The notes: generated by a model not told the origin, from the sequence alone. 64,000 bases of DNA from Myxococcus sp. (GCA_014879945.1 JACSRE010000381.1:1-64000); one strand, 5' to 3'. Numbered from the stretch's first letter, positions 52,138 to 61,312 are shown. Made by a program: numbers and translations.

Positions 52138-53222
52138 CGCTGCCCGTCGCCGTCGTCGGCATGGACTTTCGCGAAGGGCCGTCGTCGGTCCGCGCGCAGC
52201 TCAAGGCGTTCGACGACTCGCCCGAGTCCCCGAGCGCCCGGCTCCGCGAGAGCCTCTTGTGCGAGGGCCTGGCGCGCATCGAGAGCTGCTCACGCATCGA
52301 GTGGGTCCTCTCGGCGCGAGACCCGGCGTGGGCGGCCGCCCTGCTCAAGAGCGGGCTGCTCAAGGCGCTGGGCCCTTCGGGCGCGGGGCGGCGCATGCAC
52401 GTGAAGCTGTCCACCGGCGCGCTCCACTACCTGCTGCGCGTCACCCTGGGCCTCGAGTCGGTCGCCGAGGGCGAGCACGCCATCGGCCGCCAGGTGCTCA
52501 AGGGCTTCGAGCAGGCCCACGCCGCCGGCACCACCGACCGCACGCTGCACCTGTGCTGGCACGCGCTGGGGCGGGTGCTCCAGGCGCGGAAAGAGACCGG
52601 CATCGGCTCGAGCGTCGGCATTCAGTCGCTCGTCGTCGGCGAGCTGGGGAGCACCCCGAAGTCCGCCGAGGTGCAGCTGCTCGGCCGCGGAGAGATCGGC
52701 CGCCAGGTGCACAGCGCGCTCACTCGCGAGGGCTTCGAGCGGGTGACGACCTTCGCGCGCGCCGAGCTGCCCCGCTTCCACGAGCGCGCCGCGAGGTCGG
52801 CGGTGGTGGTGGTGGCGACCGGCGGGCCCGCGCCGTGGCTCGAGCTGCCGCCGCGAACCGATTGGCCGCTGGTCATCGACGTCGGCGCCCCGGCGCAGGT
52901 GCTCGCGGCCGAGGGCTGGCGCGCGCTGGGCCTCGACGCGCTGCTGACGCGCCGGGGCCTCACCCTCGACGCCGAGGCCCTGGCCACCCTCCACACCCTC
53001 GCCGACGAAGGCACCGAGGGCCTGCGCGAGGCGCTCGAGTCGGCCCCGGGCCACCACGTGCTGCACGCCCTCGAGTCAGAGAAGCGCCGCTTCTTCGAAG
53101 ACGACGTCGGCGCGATGTTGGCCGAGCTGCCGGCGAAGGAAGCGCGCCGGGTGGCCGAGACGCTGCGCGGCTTCACCCATCGACTGCTGGAAGTGACCCG
53201 GAGGGCTTCGCGTGTCCCGTGA
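52134..53222 (+). CDS. hemA: Glutamyl-tRNA reductase, divergent
   Basis: 362 aa. The catalytic Cys is in IESCSRIEW. The region usually GLDSMVLGEPQILGQ reads GLESVAEGEHAIGRQ, an unusual version. NADPH-domain QLLGRGEIGRQV and the C-terminal dimerisation helices (ESEKRRFFEDDVGAMLAELPAKEARRVAETL) are shorter than normal. It makes glutamate-1-semialdehyde for the C5 pathway. Overlaps hemE and hemC by 4 and 11 bp. Confidence 0.88.
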   Translation: MTLPVAVVGMDFREGPSSVRAQLKAFDDSPESPSARLRESLLCEGLARIESCSRIEWVLSARDPAWAAALLKSGLLKALGPSGAGRRMHVKLSTGALHYLLRVTLGLESVAEGEHAIGRQVLKGFEQAHAAGTTDRTLHLCWHALGRVLQARKETGIGSSVGIQSLVVGELGSTPKSAEVQLLGRGEIGRQVHSALTREGFERVTTFARAELPRFHERAARSAVVVVATGGPAPWLELPPRTDWPLVIDVGAPAQVLAAEGWRALGLDALLTRRGLTLDAEALATLHTLADEGTEGLREALESAPGHHVLHALESEKRRFFEDDVGAMLAELPAKEARRVAETLRGFTHRLLEVTRRASRVP

Positions 53223-54117
53223 GCTCAGGTTGGCGACGAGAGGCAGCGCGTTGGCGCGGTGGCAGACCGCGAAGGTGGCGGCGCTCCTCAACGGCCACTG
53301 CCGCGAGGTGGTCATCGAGACCCGCGGCGACATCGACCAGGCCCCGGTGCTGGCCGGCCGCATGGAGAAGGGCTTCTTCACCGCCGAGCTCGAGCGCGCG
53401 CTCCACGACGGGAGCGTCGACGTGGCGGTGCACTCGCTGAAGGACCTGCCGACGATTCAGCCCCCCGGCCTCTGCATCGGCGCGGTGCTCGAGCGCGCCG
53501 ACCCGCGCGACTGGCTCCTGGTTCGCCGTGACGCCGTCGACCGCGCCGCGGCCGTGCCGGTGAGGCCGGGCGGCCGCGTGGGTGCGTCGTCGCTGCGGCG
53601 CATGGCGCTCTTGCGTCACCACGCGAAGGAGCTGGTGCCCACGCCGCTGCGAGGCAACGTGCCCACCCGGGTGCGCAAGCTCGACGAGGGCGAGTACGAG
53701 GCCATCGTGCTGGCGGCGGCGGGCGTGTCGCGCCTGGGCCTCGACCTGACGCCCTTCGAGGTGTTCGCGCTGACGCCGACCGCCTGGGTGCCTGCGCCGG
53801 GGCAGGGCGCCATCGCGGTGCAGTGCCGAGACGACGACGCCGAGGTGCTCGCCCGGCTCGCCACCATCGAGCACGCCGAGAGCCGCCGTCGCGTCGACGT
53901 GGAGCGGGTGATGCTGCGCGCCTTCGAGGCCGGGTGCGCGAGCCCCTTCGGCGCCTTCCTCGCCGGCGCCCAGCTGCACGTGGGCCAGGAGCGCGAGGGC
54001 CGCTTCCTCGTCGCCCGCGCCGAGCTCGCCGCCCCGCTGACGCTCGAGCACGCCCAGGCCATGCTCCCCACCCTCGCTTTCCAGGAGACCCGCGATGCCG
54101 TCACTGAAGACCTCTGA
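53212..54117 (+). CDS. hemC: Hydroxymethylbilane synthase
   Basis: 301 aa from a GTG. LRLATRGSALARWQTAKVAALL, the active region VDVAVHSLKDLPT and GRVGASSLRRMALL, and the dipyrromethane-binding Cys in EAGCASPFGAF. It joins four porphobilinogens. Overlaps hemA and hemL by 11 and 23 bp. Confidence 0.98.
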   Translation: MSRELRLATRGSALARWQTAKVAALLNGHCREVVIETRGDIDQAPVLAGRMEKGFFTAELERALHDGSVDVAVHSLKDLPTIQPPGLCIGAVLERADPRDWLLVRRDAVDRAAAVPVRPGGRVGASSLRRMALLRHHAKELVPTPLRGNVPTRVRKLDEGEYEAIVLAAAGVSRLGLDLTPFEVFALTPTAWVPAPGQGAIAVQCRDDDAEVLARLATIEHAESRRRVDVERVMLRAFEAGCASPFGAFLAGAQLHVGQEREGRFLVARAELAAPLTLEHAQAMLPTLAFQETRDAVTEDL

Positions 54118-55363
54118 AGCGCTGTTCGAGCGGGCGCGGGGCCTCATGCCCGGCGGGGTGTCGAGCCCGGTGCGCGCGTTCGGCAAGGTGGGCGGCGTGC
54201 CGCGCTACGTCAGCAAGGCCCAGGGCCCCTGGCTGTGGGACGAAGACGGCAACCGGCTGCTCGACTTCTGCCTCGCGTGGGGCCCCAACATCCTCGGGCA
54301 CGCGCACCCGGCCGTCGTCGAGGCGGTCACCTCGACGGCGCGCGACGGCCTCGCCTTCGGCACCCCGCACCGCAACGAGGTCGCGCTCGCCGAGCTGGTG
54401 CTCGAGGCCTTCCCGGAGCACCAGCTGGTGCGCTTCGTCGTCTCGGGCACCGAGGCGGTGGCGACGGCGATGCGGCTCGCGCGCGGCGTCACCGGGCGGC
54501 CGCTCACGCTCAAGTTCACCGGCTGCTACCACGGCCACGTCGACAGCCTGCTGGTGAAGGCCGGCAGCGGCGTGGTGACGCAGGGCCTGTCGGACAGCAA
54601 GGGCGTTCCCGAAGGGCTCGCCGCGACGACGGTGGTGGTGCCGCTCGACGACGAGGCGGCGATGGCGGCGGCCTTCGAGCAGTACGGCCCGCGGCTGGCC
54701 GCGGCCATCGTCGAGCCGCTGCCCGCGAACAACGGCCTGCTCCTCCAGCGCAAGGCGTGGCTCGAGGCGCTGCGCGCGCAGTGCACGAAGCACGGAACGG
54801 TCCTCATCTTCGACGAGGTGATCAACGGCTTCCGCTTCCACTTCGGCGGGTACGGGCGGCTGATGGGCGTGACGCCCGACCTGACGACGCTGGGGAAGAT
54901 CGTCGGCGGCGGGCTCCCGGTGGCGGCGGTGGTGGGCAAGCGGGAGCTGCTCTCGGACCTCGCGCCGCTGGGCGCGGTGTACCAGGCGGGCACCATGGCC
55001 GGAAACCCGGTCGCCCTCGCGGCGGGCCTGGCCACGCTGACCGAGCTGCGCAGGCCCGGCACCTACGAAGGGCTCGAGGCCCTCGGCGCGCGGCTCGAGG
55101 CGCGGTGGAAGCAGCGCAGCCGGGGCATGGGGCTGCGCCGCGTGGGGTCGCTCTTCTGGCCCTGGCTCGACGCGAGCCTCCCGCCCACCACCGCCGAGGC
55201 CATCTCGCCCGAGGTGGCCGCGCGGTTCCACCAGTCGTACGCGCGCTGGCTCGACGAGGGCGTCTACCTGCCGCCGAGCGCGTACGAGGTGGGCTTCCTC
55301 TCGACGGCGCACACCCCGGCGCACGTCGATCGGTTGATCGACGTGCTGTTCCCGGAGGCGTGA
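54095..55363 (+). CDS. hemL: Glutamate-1-semialdehyde 2,1-aminomutase
   Basis: 422 aa, PLP fold type I. Start FERARGLMPGGVSSPVRAFG, FVVSGTEAVATAMRLAR, the pyridoxal Asp in LIFDEVINGFR, and the PLP-binding Lys in TTLGKIVGGGLPVAA. It makes 5-aminolevulinate. Its stop shares a base with the start of the histidine kinase gene (TGATG). Confidence 0.98.
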   Translation: MPSLKTSEALFERARGLMPGGVSSPVRAFGKVGGVPRYVSKAQGPWLWDEDGNRLLDFCLAWGPNILGHAHPAVVEAVTSTARDGLAFGTPHRNEVALAELVLEAFPEHQLVRFVVSGTEAVATAMRLARGVTGRPLTLKFTGCYHGHVDSLLVKAGSGVVTQGLSDSKGVPEGLAATTVVVPLDDEAAMAAAFEQYGPRLAAAIVEPLPANNGLLLQRKAWLEALRAQCTKHGTVLIFDEVINGFRFHFGGYGRLMGVTPDLTTLGKIVGGGLPVAAVVGKRELLSDLAPLGAVYQAGTMAGNPVALAAGLATLTELRRPGTYEGLEALGARLEARWKQRSRGMGLRRVGSLFWPWLDASLPPTTAEAISPEVAARFHQSYARWLDEGVYLPPSAYEVGFLSTAHTPAHVDRLIDVLFPEA

Positions 55364-56322
55364 TGGCGACCTGGCGGGCGCGCTCCGAGTACCTGGTGGC
55401 CGGCGCGGCGCTGGCGGTCATCGCCGTGATGGTGAGCTGGTGGGCGGTGCTCGCGCGCAGGCTCGCCGGCGACGTGCTGCGCCTCGAGAACCAGCTGCAC
55501 CTGCTGCGCACCGGAGAACACCTCGAGCTGGGCGAGCGCGGCGCCCGCCTCAACTTCATGGTGCTGGGCGAGTTCAGCGCGATGGCCATCTGCCTGGTGG
55601 TGGCGGTGGGGGTGCTGCTCACCATCGCGCGGCAGCGCACGCTGGCGCAGCTGCGCATGGAGCGCCTGCTCCAGTTCACCTCGCACGAGCTCAAGACGCC
55701 CATCGCCGGGGTGCGCGCGCTGCTGCAGACGCTGGAGCTCGGCGCGGTGCCGCGCGACCGCGAGAAGGAGTTCTTGAAGCGGGGCCTGCAGGAGCTCGAC
55801 CGCCTCGAGCACCTCGCCGAGACCATCCTCATGTGGCAGCGCTCGGTGGCGGCGGTCGGCCCGCTCGCGGCGGCGCCGGTCGACGCGCGCGCGCTGGTGG
55901 AGCAGGTGCTGGAGCACCGCGTGCGCACCGGGGTCGCCGAGCAGGTCGAGGTGGCCTCGCTCGCCCCCGCCACGGTGCTGGCCGACGGCGACGCGTTTCG
56001 CGTCATCCTCGAGAACCTGCTCGACAACGCGCGCAAGTACGGCGCGGGCGCGACGGAGCTGAAGGCCGAGCTGCGCGAGGGGGCGTGGCAGCTCTCGGTG
56101 CGCGACCATGGCCAGGGCTTTCGCGCCGAAGACGCCTCGCGGCTTTTCGACCCCTTCAAGCGCCAGAAGCACCAGGGAGTGATTCACGGGAGCGGGCTGG
56201 GCCTGTACATCTCGCGGCAGCTGGCGCTGAAGATGCACGGCGAGCTGACGGCGCACAGCGAGGGGCCGGGGCGCGGGGCGGTCTTCACCGTCTCGCTGCC
56301 GCTGCAGGAGAGCCAGCCATGA
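55363..56322 (+). CDS. Membrane histidine kinase encoded inside the heme operon
   Basis: 319 aa from the ATG at 55363. Two helices (LVAGAALAVIAVMVSWWAVLA and FSAMAICLVVAVGVLLTI) flank a short external loop of about 40 residues (LRLENQLHLLRTGEHLEL). HisKA has TSHELKTPIAG (His about 108). HATPase: NLLDNARKYG, RDHGQGF and GSGLGLYISRQLA. Translationally coupled to hemL and to the regulator after it (ATGA). The small loop argues for a small ligand or a membrane partner, possibly heme or a pathway intermediate; this is an inference from position only. Confidence 0.93.
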   Translation: MATWRARSEYLVAGAALAVIAVMVSWWAVLARRLAGDVLRLENQLHLLRTGEHLELGERGARLNFMVLGEFSAMAICLVVAVGVLLTIARQRTLAQLRMERLLQFTSHELKTPIAGVRALLQTLELGAVPRDREKEFLKRGLQELDRLEHLAETILMWQRSVAAVGPLAAAPVDARALVEQVLEHRVRTGVAEQVEVASLAPATVLADGDAFRVILENLLDNARKYGAGATELKAELREGAWQLSVRDHGQGFRAEDASRLFDPFKRQKHQGVIHGSGLGLYISRQLALKMHGELTAHSEGPGRGAVFTVSLPLQESQP

Positions 56323-57002
56323 CGGAGCGGGTGTTGGTCATCGAAGACGACGCGCTGGTGCGCGATCTGGTGACGCTGAACGTGTCGCACGCGGGGTTCG
56401 AGGTGGTCGAGGCGGTGGACTTCGCCGAGGGCCAGCGGCAGCTGCTGGACGGCGCCTGGGACCTGGCGCTCGTCGACGTGATGCTCCCCGGCGGCGACGG
56501 CTTCACCCTCACGCGCACCGCCCGTGAGAAGGGCGTTCGCAAGCCCATCATCCTCCTGACGGCCCGGGGTGACGTCGCGTCGAAGGTGCGCGGCTTCGAC
56601 TGCGGCGCCGACGACTACCTCGCCAAGCCCTTCGACGTGCAGGAGCTGATCGCGCGCGTCCGCGCCGCGCTGAGGCGGGCGAGCCCCGGCCCGATGCGGG
56701 AGACGCGGCTGACCGTGGGGGTGGGCTGGGTGCGCTTCGATACCGGCCAGGCGCAGACCAGCGAGGGGCTCATCTCGTTGTCCGACAAGGAGCTGCGCCT
56801 GATGCAGCTGTTCGCGAACCGCCCCGACGAGGCGCTGTCACGGGCCGACATCCTCGAAGAGGTGTGGGGCATGGACGCGTTCCCGACCGACCGCACCGTC
56901 GACAACTTCATCATGCGGCTGCGGCGGCTGTTCGAGGCCAACCCCGAAGAGCCGCGGCACCTGGTGACGCTGCGGGGCCGCGGGTACCTCTTCAAGCCAT
57001 GA
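56319..57002 (+). CDS. OmpR-family response regulator inside the heme operon
   Basis: 227 aa. Receiver with VLVIEDD, phosphoacceptor Asp about 53 (ALVDVMLPGGDG) and the Lys in YLAKPFD. The winged-helix domain ends TVDNFIMRLRRLFE..RHLVTLRGRGYLF. Starts within the kinase stop (ATGA) and its own stop overlaps hemH, so it is made with the heme enzymes. It probably controls heme-related promoters, including perhaps this operon; this is untested. Confidence 0.95.
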   Translation: MTERVLVIEDDALVRDLVTLNVSHAGFEVVEAVDFAEGQRQLLDGAWDLALVDVMLPGGDGFTLTRTAREKGVRKPIILLTARGDVASKVRGFDCGADDYLAKPFDVQELIARVRAALRRASPGPMRETRLTVGVGWVRFDTGQAQTSEGLISLSDKELRLMQLFANRPDEALSRADILEEVWGMDAFPTDRTVDNFIMRLRRLFEANPEEPRHLVTLRGRGYLFKP

Positions 57003-58039
57003 ACGCGCTCACCACGACTCCGAAGAAGCGGCGCGCGGTGGTGCTGGTGAACCTGGGCACGCCGTCGGCGCCGACGCCCGGGGCCGTGCGGGCCTACCTC
57101 CGCGAGTTCCTCTCGGACCCGCGGGTCGTCGACCTTCACCCCGTGGCGCGCTGGGTGTTGCTCAACCTCGTCATCTTGCCGAGGCGGCCCGGCAGGGTCG
57201 CGCCGCTGTACCAGTCGATCTGGATGGAGGACGGCTCGCCGCTGCTGGTTCACGGGCGGGCGCTCGAGCGCCAGGTGCAGGCGTTGCTCCCCGACGCCGA
57301 GGTGGTGCTGGCGATGCGCTATGGCGCGCCGTCGCTCACCGAGGCGCTGGAGCGCATCGACGGCCTGCGCCTGCGCGACGTCACGGTGGTGCCGCTGTTC
57401 CCCCACGAGGCGAGCGCGACGACGGGCTCGGTGCGCGAGGCGGTGTACACCCACTACCGGGGCCACCCCCGCGTGCCCTCGGTGCGCGTGGTGCCGCCGT
57501 TCTTCGATGACGCGGGCTACCTCGAGGCGCTGGCCGAGAACGTGCGCGGGCAGCTCCCCGGCGACGTGCAGCACGTGCTGTTCAGCTACCACGGGCTACC
57601 GGAGCGCCAGGTGCGCCGGGAGGACGGCACCGGGCAGTGCCTGGCCGCCACCTCCTGCTGCGCGGCGCTCACCGAGAAGAACGCCCACTGCTACCGGGCG
57701 CAGTGCTTCGCCACCACCCGGGCGATCGCCGCGAAGCTGGGCCTGGGCGACGTCAGCACCTCGTTCCAGTCGAGGCTGGGCCGCGACCCGTGGATTGGGC
57801 CTGCCACCGACGCCGCGCTCGAGGCCCTCGTCGAGCGGGGCGTCACGCGCGTGGCGGTGGTGACGCCGGGCTTCGTGGCCGACTGCCTCGAGACGCTCGA
57901 GGAGCTCGGCAAGGCGGCCGTCGAGCGCTTCCACCAGCGCGGCGGCCAGCTCACCGTCGTTCGCTGTCTCAACGACGACCCGACGTTCGCGCGCGTCATC
58001 GCCCGCCTCACCGACGCGGGGGCGCGGCGCCATGCGTGA
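56999..58039 (+). CDS. hemH: Ferrochelatase with Cys-rich internal segment
   Basis: 346 aa. [11 protein letters not shown] start, [11 protein letters not shown] (active His), and [13 protein letters not shown] (active Glu). Between the His motif and [13 protein letters not shown] lies [19 protein letters not shown], a cysteine-rich segment (C-x5-CC-x9-C-x4-C). Such Cys sets in some bacterial ferrochelatases bind a [2Fe-2S] cluster. Inserts iron into protoporphyrin IX. The start overlaps the regulator stop (ATGA). Confidence 0.97.
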   Translation: MNALTTTPKKRRAVVLVNLGTPSAPTPGAVRAYLREFLSDPRVVDLHPVARWVLLNLVILPRRPGRVAPLYQSIWMEDGSPLLVHGRALERQVQALLPDAEVVLAMRYGAPSLTEALERIDGLRLRDVTVVPLFPHEASATTGSVREAVYTHYRGHPRVPSVRVVPPFFDDAGYLEALAENVRGQLPGDVQHVLFSYHGLPERQVRREDGTGQCLAATSCCAALTEKNAHCYRAQCFATTRAIAAKLGLGDVSTSFQSRLGRDPWIGPATDAALEALVERGVTRVAVVTPGFVADCLETLEELGKAAVERFHQRGGQLTVVRCLNDDPTFARVIARLTDAGARRHA

Positions 58040-58925
58040 GGCCTTCGCGGGGCTGCAAGAGGAGCTGCTGCGCGGGCTCTCGGCGCTCGATGGGAAGTCC
58101 TTCGTCCGCGACGCATGGGTGAAGCCGCCGGGCGGCGCCCTCGAGGGGGGCGGCGTGACGTGCGTGCTGGAGGGCGGCGGGGTGTTCGAGCGCGGCGGCG
58201 TGGCCTTGTCCGACGTGAAGGGGGCGGCGCTCCCGCCGGCGGCCACCCAGCGCAACCCGCACCTGTCGGGGCGCTCCTACCGCGCGATGGGCGTCTCGCT
58301 GGTGGTGCACCCCACCAACCCCAACGTGCCGACGGCGCACCTCAACGTGCGCAGCTTTCGCACCGACGACGGCGCGGCGTGGTGGTTCGGCGGCGGCTTC
58401 GACCTCACGCCCTACTTCTACGAGCCCGACGACGAGGCGCATTGGCGGCGGGTGTCGCGGCAGCTCTGCGCGAGCGACGCGATGTACGAGCGGCTCTCGG
58501 CCGACTGCGACGCCTACTTCACGCTCAAGCACCGCAACGAGCGCCGCGGGCTGGGCGGGCTCTTCTTCGACGACCTCAACGAAGCGCACCCGTTCGGCGG
58601 CGGCTTCGAGCACTGCTTCGCCTTCACGCTGTCGGTGGGCCGCGCGTTCCTCGAGGCCTACGCCCCCATCGTCGAGCGGCGGCGCGCGCAGCCGTACACC
58701 GAGGCCGACCGCGCCTGGCAGGCGTACCGGCGGGGGCGCTACGTCGAGTTCAACCTGGTGTGGGACCGCGGCACGCTGTTCGGCCTCCAGTCGGGCGGGC
58801 GCACGGAGTCGATTCTGATGTCGATGCCGCCGCACGCGAGCTGGCAGTACGGCCCGCCCGTCACCGACGCGCGGCAGCGACGGCTCGTCGAGCGCCTGAC
58901 GGTCAGCCCCACAGCAGGGGCTTGA
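58032..58925 (+). CDS. hemF: Coproporphyrinogen III oxidase, aerobic
   Basis: 297 aa. HemF block: [27 protein letters not shown] with the reactive His, then [32 protein letters not shown] and [21 protein letters not shown]. It uses oxygen to form protoporphyrinogen IX. Overlaps hemH by 8 bp; last heme gene, convergent with hemJ across 23 bp. Confidence 0.98.
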   Translation: MREAFAGLQEELLRGLSALDGKSFVRDAWVKPPGGALEGGGVTCVLEGGGVFERGGVALSDVKGAALPPAATQRNPHLSGRSYRAMGVSLVVHPTNPNVPTAHLNVRSFRTDDGAAWWFGGGFDLTPYFYEPDDEAHWRRVSRQLCASDAMYERLSADCDAYFTLKHRNERRGLGGLFFDDLNEAHPFGGGFEHCFAFTLSVGRAFLEAYAPIVERRRAQPYTEADRAWQAYRRGRYVEFNLVWDRGTLFGLQSGGRTESILMSMPPHASWQYGPPVTDARQRRLVERLTVSPTAGA

Positions 58926-59343
58926 AGACGACCATCCCGACGATGACGATCATGAGCAGCGTCGGCAGCTCGTTCATCACGCGGAAGAAGCGGTGGTTCC
59001 ACGTCGCGGGCGCGGTGAGGAGCCGCTTGCGGGCGATGACGGCGAAGACGTGCGTGGCGATGAGGGCCGTCACCATCAGCAGCTTCAGCTGCAGCCACCC
59101 CTGCGAGAGCCAGCCCGGCATCAGCGCCACCATCCACAGCCCGGTGCCGGTGGCCACGAGGCCGGCGGGCGTGGTGATGGCGTTGAGGAGCCGGCGCTCC
59201 ATGACCTCGAAGCGGTCGCGCACCACCTGCTCGGTCTCCATCGCGTGGTAGACGTAGAGCCGGAAGATGTAGAGCAGGCCCGCCATCCAGCTGATGACCG
59301 CGATGACGTGGAGCGTCTTGAGCCACAGGAACATGCGCGGCAT
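58903..59343 (-). CDS. hemJ: HemJ-type protoporphyrinogen IX oxidase
   Basis: 146 aa, four helices. The family start [27 protein letters not shown] has the conserved His; [19 protein letters not shown] has the conserved Lys, and [19 protein letters not shown] closes it (UPF0093). Oxidises protoporphyrinogen IX in the membrane, passing electrons to quinone. It completes the pathway since no hemG/hemY is present. Tail-to-tail with hemF. Confidence 0.95.
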   Translation of the reverse strand: MPRMFLWLKTLHVIAVISWMAGLLYIFRLYVYHAMETEQVVRDRFEVMERRLLNAITTPAGLVATGTGLWMVALMPGWLSQGWLQLKLLMVTALIATHVFAVIARKRLLTAPATWNHRFFRVMNELPTLLMIVIVGMVVFKPLLWG

Positions 59344-59440
59344 TTCACAGTGGCCGGGGGCGCGCGTGTCACGGCCCTGTCATGTGGTGCAGGCGGAAAC
59401 CGGCGCCGCGCCGGCACGCGGTGTGCTTCGGGGAGGCCTC

Positions 59441-60256
59441 ATGACTCACGCTGGGTGGTGCCTCGGCCTCGCGGTGTGTTCAGCGGCCCTCAGCGCGGGC
59501 GCCGAGGTGGCGCTCGGGGCGGTGCAGCCGGGCGTGGAGTACGGGGTGGTGCCGCTGGTGGCCAGGCCCGGGGCCGGCGACGGGAAGCTGCACGTGGTGC
59601 GCGTCGACCCTGCGCTGGCGACGCTGACGCTTGGCCTGGCGAGCGAAGCCGGCGCGATGCGCACCGCCGCGCAGTGGAGCGCCCAGCTCGGCCTCAGCGT
59701 CGTCATCAACGCGGGCATGTTCGAGACCGACTACCGCTCCAACGTCGGCCGCCTGGTGCACCGCCAGCACGTCAACCAGCGCGTCTGGAAGCGGTCGTAC
59801 CAGTCGGTGCTGGTGATGGACCCGGACGTCGAAGGCGTGCCCAGGGCCACCCTGCTCGACCGCGACGCGCCCGGCTTCGACGAGGCGATCAAGCCCTACC
59901 GCACGGTGGTGCAGAACCTGCGGCTCATCAAGGCGCCCGGCGAGAGCGTGTGGAAGCCGAACGGGCGCAAGTGGAGCGAGGCCTTCGTGGCGCTCGACGA
60001 TCGAGGACGGCTGCTGTTCTGCTTCACCCGCACGCCCTTCGAGATGGCCGACCTGATGGCGCGGGTGCTGGCGTCGGGCCTGGGCGTGGTGCGCGCGATG
60101 CACGTCGAGGGCGGGCCCGAGGCGAGCCTGACGGTGCGCGGGAAGGGCCTGACGCTCGACCTGGCCGGGAGCTACGAGACCGGGTTCTTCGCGCGCGATG
60201 ACAACCCCCGGCAGTGGGAGGTGCCCAACGTCATCGGCGTACGCGCGGTGAAGTGA
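59441..60256 (+). CDS. Phosphodiester glycosidase (NAGPA-domain) family protein
   Basis: 271 aa from the ATG at 59441, preceded by GGGGAGG. Signal peptide about residues 1-20 (LGLAVCSAALSAGA). The NAGPA/DUF2233 fold shows SVVINAGMFETDYRSN, VALDDRGRLLFCF and HVEGGPEASLTV in place of the common DGGGS loop. Related enzymes remove or hydrolyse sugar-phosphodiesters; here exported to the periplasm. The substrate is unknown. Confidence 0.88.
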   Translation: MTHAGWCLGLAVCSAALSAGAEVALGAVQPGVEYGVVPLVARPGAGDGKLHVVRVDPALATLTLGLASEAGAMRTAAQWSAQLGLSVVINAGMFETDYRSNVGRLVHRQHVNQRVWKRSYQSVLVMDPDVEGVPRATLLDRDAPGFDEAIKPYRTVVQNLRLIKAPGESVWKPNGRKWSEAFVALDDRGRLLFCFTRTPFEMADLMARVLASGLGVVRAMHVEGGPEASLTVRGKGLTLDLAGSYETGFFARDDNPRQWEVPNVIGVRAVK

Positions 60257-60306
60257 GGCGCGGCGCCAAGGCCGACGTCGCAGTCGACTCGACGCGGCGA
60301 CACGAC

Positions 60307-60319
60307 TACGCCCCCACCT
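60307..60319 (+). promoter_or_regulatory. Putative -10 element before FecCD permease gene
   Basis: TACGCC-N7-GTG, no Shine-Dalgarno. Confidence 0.35.
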
Positions 60320-61312
60320 GTGCGAGCGACGGCCGGCCGGGTCCTTGGCGTCAGCGGCGTGGGAGCGCTGCTGGCGGCCCTGTGCGCGCTCGTCGCCCTG
60401 GCCTTCGGAGAGCAGGCGCTCGACCTCGGCGAGGCCTTCACCGCCGGCACCACCGCGCACACCATTCTGCTCTCGCTGCGCCTGCCGCGCGTGGTGCTCG
60501 CGGCGATGGTGGGCGCGGCGCTGGCGGCGTCGGGCTCGATGCTCCAGGCGCTGCTGCGCAACCCGCTGGCTGACCCGTTCGTCCTGGGCGTCTCGGGCGG
60601 CGCGGCGCTCGGCGCCACCATCGCCATCGCGCTGGGCGTGTCGACCGCGGGGCTGGCGGGCCTGTCGGGGGCCTCGGTGTTCGCGCTCGTCGGCGCCGTG
60701 GCGTCCACCGGGTTGGTGCTGACGGTCGGTCGCGCGAGCCGAGGCGAGAGCGCCACCGGCACCCTGCTGGCCGGCGTCATCTTCAACGCCTTCGCGCTCG
60801 CGGCCATCATCTTCATCAAGGCCCTCGTCGCGCCCGACAAGCTGGGCGAGGTGTTGTTCTGGCTGGCGGGCGCGCTGGGCCACGAGTCGTGGAGCGCCCT
60901 CGCCTTCTCGGGCACCGTCATCACCCTCTCGGTGCTCGCGATGTGGGCGCTGGCGCCGCGCATCAACCTGCTCATGCTCGGTGACGACGACGCGCAGTCG
61001 CTCGGCGTCGACGTGCGGCGCACCCGCCTGGCGCTGCTCCTGCTCGCGTCGGCCGCCGTCTCGGCGGCGGTCGCGCTCTCGGGGTTGGTGGGCTTCGTGG
61101 GGCTGCTGGTGCCGCACCTGGCGCGCCTGGGGCTCGGCGCCGATCAACGGCTCACCTTGCCCGCCAGCGCGCTGCTGGGTGCGTCGTTCTTGATGCTGGC
61201 CGACCTCGCGGCCCGCCTGATGTTCCGCGTCTTCCACACCGAGCCGCCCGTCGGCGTCATCACCGCGCTGCTGGGCGGCCCGCTGTTTCTGCTGCTGATG
61301 GTGCGGCGCTAG
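60320..61312 (+). CDS. FecCD/BtuC-type ABC transporter permease
   Basis: 330 aa from a GTG, about ten helices. FecCD marks: LRLPRVVLAAMVGAALAASGSMLQALLRNPLADPFVLGVSGGAALGA, GVIFNAFALAAIIFIKAL, WLAGALGHESW and GFVGLLVPHLARLGLGADQRLTLPAS. It would import iron-siderophore, heme or cobalamin with an ATPase and a binding protein, but neither is adjacent; the next gene is convergent. Proximity to heme genes makes iron or heme plausible, not proven. Confidence 0.93.
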   Translation: MRATAGRVLGVSGVGALLAALCALVALAFGEQALDLGEAFTAGTTAHTILLSLRLPRVVLAAMVGAALAASGSMLQALLRNPLADPFVLGVSGGAALGATIAIALGVSTAGLAGLSGASVFALVGAVASTGLVLTVGRASRGESATGTLLAGVIFNAFALAAIIFIKALVAPDKLGEVLFWLAGALGHESWSALAFSGTVITLSVLAMWALAPRINLLMLGDDDAQSLGVDVRRTRLALLLLASAAVSAAVALSGLVGFVGLLVPHLARLGLGADQRLTLPASALLGASFLMLADLAARLMFRVFHTEPPVGVITALLGGPLFLLLMVRR

